A stretch of 55,170 nucleotides of DNA from an uncultured Phocaeicola sp. Its GTDB lineage: Bacteria; Bacteroidota; Bacteroidia; Bacteroidales; Bacteroidaceae. The translations under genes were made by a program, and so were the position numbers. The DNA is taken from positions 1 through 55,170 of the forward strand of contig CALUGI010000023.1 in assembly GCA_944320135.1 (NCBI GenBank), in the 5' to 3' direction. Each line of letters opens with the position of its first letter. The stretch's first letter is position 1. The notes under the pieces are model-generated. The model searched no databases, was not told where the DNA came from, and worked only from the letters and a program-made list of their open reading frames with translations. Shown here one piece after another: positions 52,910 through 55,170 of this stretch.

Positions 52910-55102
52910 ATGAAAAAAGTATTGTTAGCAACCGCATTGGCCTGCATGACCCTTACGGGGGTTGATGCCGCCGAACAAAAGTTCATCCGTATCTCTACAG
53001 ACAATACGGACCTGATTCTGCAAGTAGCCCCCAACGGACGGCTCTATCAATCGTACCTCGGAGAAAAGCTCCTGCACGAAAGCGACCTGAAAAACCTCCC
53101 GTGGGATGTACACGCCGCCTCCGACGGAAGCGTGAGCCAACGGGGATGGGAAGTGTACAGCGGTTCGGGCAACGAAGATTTCTTCGAGCCTGCAATAGCC
53201 GTCACCCACAGCGACGGAAATCCTTCCACTTACCTCTATTATGTGTCTTCCTCTTCGCAGCCGGTAGAAGGCGGAACGGAAACGACCGTTAACCTGCGCG
53301 ACGACAAATATCCGGTAGACGTGACCCTGCATTACATTGCCTACGCAAAAGAAAACGTCATCAAGACGTGGAGCGAAATCAAGCATCAGGAAAAGAAGCC
53401 CGTATTGCTGTCGAGATACGCATCCGCCATGCTGTACTTCAACCGCGCAAGCTATTATCTGACAGAATTCAGCAGCGATTGGGCAAAGGAGATGCAGATG
53501 AGCTCCCAGCAGCTCCAGCCGGGCAAAAAAATCCTCGACACTAAATTGGGAAGCCGGGCAGCCATGCACATGCAGCCCTTCTTCGAAATAGGATTCGACC
53601 GGCCCGCCGACGAGCATGAAGGAGACGTGCTCATGGGAACGGTAGGATGGACAGGGAATTTCCGCTTCACGTTTGAAGTGGACAATGTGGGTAACCTTCG
53701 CGTCATCCCGGCCATCAATCCGTATGCCTCCAACTACGAACTGAAAGCCGGAGAAACGTTCACTACTCCCGAATTCATCTTCACCCTGAGCCGCAAAGGG
53801 ACAGGACTCGGAAGCCGCAACCTCCAGACTTGGGCAAGAAACTATCAGCTCAAAGACGGAAAAGGAGAGCGCATGACATTGCTGAACAACTGGGAAAACA
53901 CAGCCTTCAACTTCAACCAAGAGATACTGGCCAACCTGATGAAAGAGGCCAAACATCTGGGAGTAGACATGTTCCTGCTCGACGACGGATGGTTCGGCAA
54001 CAAATATCCGCGCAAGGACGACCATGCAGGGCTGGGCGACTGGGAGGTAACTCGCGACAAGCTGCCCGGCGGCATTAAGGCGTTGACAGAAGCAGCCAAG
54101 GAAGCAGGCGTGAAATTCGGTATCTGGATTGAGCCGGAAATGGTCAACCCGAAAAGCGAACTGTTCGAAAAGCATCCCGAATGGGCTATCCATTACCCCA
54201 ACCGTGACATGTATTTCTACCGCAACCAGCTGGTGCTCGACCTGAGCAATCCCGAAGTGCAAGACTACGTATATGGCATCGTAGACAAAATATTGACCGG
54301 GAATCCGGAAGTTGCCTACTTCAAATGGGACTGCAACAGCCCGATTACAAACATCTATTCGCCGTATCTGAAAGACAAGCAAGGGCAGCTGTACATCGAC
54401 CACGTGCGCGGCATCTACAACGTATTGAAGCGCATCAAAGAAAATCACCCGAATGTGCCGATGATGCTGTGCTCCGGAGGCGGAGCGCGCTGCGACTATG
54501 AAGCTCTGAAATACTTCACGGAATTCTGGTGCAGCGACAACACGGACCCGATAGAGCGCATCTATATCCAATGGGGATTCTCGCAGTTCTTCCCGGCAAA
54601 AGCCATGTGCGCCCACGTAACAAGCTGGAACAAGAACACATCTGTGAAGTTCCGTACCGATGTAGCGTCCATGTGCAAATTGGGATTCGACCTTGGATTG
54701 AAAGAGTTGAGCGCAGACGAACTGGCATACTGTCAGAAAGCGGTAGCCAATTGGAAGAGCTTCCAACCGGCAATCATGGAAGGAGACCAATACCGCCTTG
54801 TATCTCCCTACAAGAGCAACCACATGGCTGTCAACTATGTAAGCCAAGACAAGAAACAGGCCATCCTGTTTGCGTATGACATCCACCCACGCTTTCAGGA
54901 AAAACTGATGAACGTCAAGCTGCAAGGACTCGACCCGAACACAATGTACAAAGTAGAAGAAATCAATCTGATGCCGAACACCGCATCAACCCTGAAAGCT
55001 GACGGAAAACTGCTTTCCGGCGACTATCTGATGAAAGTCGGTCTGGAGGTGTTCGGATTCACACAAGCTCAAAGCCACGTAATTTCAATTACAGCACAAT
55101 AA
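52910..55102 (+). CDS. Alpha-galactosidase, glycoside hydrolase family 36
   Basis: The 730-aa secreted enzyme starts MKKVLLATALACMTLTGVDA (signal peptide). An N-terminal beta-supersandwich (about 25-290) precedes the catalytic barrel. GH36 signatures are LLDDGWFGNKYPRKDDHAGLGDW, split by the active-site Asp residues, the nucleophile Asp in YFKWDCNSPITN (near 480), and CSGGGARCDYEAL followed by FWCSDNTDPIER (acid/base Asp near 545). It should release alpha-1,6-galactose from melibiose- or raffinose-type oligosaccharides in the periplasm. The frame opens at 52841, but the start at 52910 gives the signal peptide. It is the last gene of the receptor-GH36 pair and is followed by a terminator. Confidence 0.95.
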   Translation: MKKVLLATALACMTLTGVDAAEQKFIRISTDNTDLILQVAPNGRLYQSYLGEKLLHESDLKNLPWDVHAASDGSVSQRGWEVYSGSGNEDFFEPAIAVTHSDGNPSTYLYYVSSSSQPVEGGTETTVNLRDDKYPVDVTLHYIAYAKENVIKTWSEIKHQEKKPVLLSRYASAMLYFNRASYYLTEFSSDWAKEMQMSSQQLQPGKKILDTKLGSRAAMHMQPFFEIGFDRPADEHEGDVLMGTVGWTGNFRFTFEVDNVGNLRVIPAINPYASNYELKAGETFTTPEFIFTLSRKGTGLGSRNLQTWARNYQLKDGKGERMTLLNNWENTAFNFNQEILANLMKEAKHLGVDMFLLDDGWFGNKYPRKDDHAGLGDWEVTRDKLPGGIKALTEAAKEAGVKFGIWIEPEMVNPKSELFEKHPEWAIHYPNRDMYFYRNQLVLDLSNPEVQDYVYGIVDKILTGNPEVAYFKWDCNSPITNIYSPYLKDKQGQLYIDHVRGIYNVLKRIKENHPNVPMMLCSGGGARCDYEALKYFTEFWCSDNTDPIERIYIQWGFSQFFPAKAMCAHVTSWNKNTSVKFRTDVASMCKLGFDLGLKELSADELAYCQKAVANWKSFQPAIMEGDQYRLVSPYKSNHMAVNYVSQDKKQAILFAYDIHPRFQEKLMNVKLQGLDPNTMYKVEEINLMPNTASTLKADGKLLSGDYLMKVGLEVFGFTQAQSHVISITAQ

Positions 55103-55131
55103 CTCAATTCATTCATTTTTTCATTCTTCAC

Positions 55132-55167
55132 AATAAAGGCGTTAAGAGTCATCTCAACGCCTTTATT
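55132..55167 (+). terminator. Terminator after the alpha-galactosidase
   Basis: AATAAAGGCGTT (55132-55143) and AACGCCTTTATT (55156-55167) form a perfect 12-bp stem around a 12-base loop; the A/T-rich ends serve as T-runs in either direction. Confidence 0.85.
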
Positions 55168-55170
55168 TCA

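Noticed and set aside
52925-54925. 666-aa open frame antisense to the GH36 gene
   Set aside because: The plus-strand GH36 product shows all family motifs; the antisense frame has no recognisable domain.

Overview
The window looks like a chromosomal segment of a gut Bacteroidales species (Bacteroidaceae). The evidence is a fused LpxC-FabZ, SusC/SusD pairs, FecR anti-sigma factors with a DUF4974 tail, several Bacteroides-type lineage families (DUF4153, DUF4348, DUF6377) and promoters of the Bacteroidetes type (TTTG, about 20 bp, TAnnTTTG) instead of -35/-10 boxes. No rRNA, tRNA, CRISPR array or transposase gene was seen. The only mobile-element trace is the 5' end of a group IIC intron at the left edge.

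Layout. Positions 1-122: minus-strand group IIC intron start next to a terminator hairpin. 218-7225 (+): GHL10 glycosidase-like protein, then purM, a small membrane protein, prfA, a DUF4153 membrane protein and pyrF, closed by a terminator. 7497-21536 (+): a polysaccharide utilization locus (PUL) with ECF sigma factor, FecR anti-sigma, SusC, SusD, a DUF1735x2-F5/8C surface lipoprotein, GH43, a glycerophosphodiesterase-like enzyme, GH123 and an SGNH esterase. 21982-26773 (+): lipid A operon lpxD, lpxC-fabZ, lpxA, then an acidic pRiA4b-ORF3-like protein and miaA. 26783-28463 (-): AI-2E permease, small membrane protein, FtsB/DivIC. 28584-30401 (+): dnaX. 30419-32257 (-): queuosine operon (transporter, queC, queF) with a preQ1-I-like leader. 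32425-34114 (+): corA, nth. 34617-37301 (-): MBL hydrolase, murB, DUF4348 lipoprotein. 37422-39726 (+): pheS, MFS permease. 39731-41784 (-): unknown anchored protein and TPR protein. 42026-48445 (-): leuA-leuC-leuD-citramalate-synthase-like-leuB behind a Leu/Ile-rich leader peptide and attenuator. 48608-50221 (-): DUF6377 sensor/regulator, divergent from 50476-55102 (+), a TonB-dependent receptor and a GH36 alpha-galactosidase.

How the genes work together. The sigma/anti-sigma pair probably senses substrate passing through SusC (which has the N-terminal STN signalling domain) and controls the PUL. Its enzyme set (GH43, phosphodiesterase, beta-GalNAc-ase-type GH123, esterase) suggests a decorated, perhaps phosphodiester-containing, glycan. 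The leu operon carries two LeuA-type synthases, so LeuCD and LeuB may serve both leucine and citramalate-derived isoleucine; the leader peptide contains both Leu and Ile codons. The queuosine operon combines uptake of a queuine-type precursor with preQ0 synthesis and reduction to preQ1 under a likely preQ1 switch. The right-edge locus appears to be a small alpha-galactoside system without SusD.

The strongest non-coding observations are the leuA attenuator, the preQ1-like leader, the intron at a terminator, a minus-strand terminator shape between anti-sigma and susC, and a family of terminator hairpins that share loop sequences.
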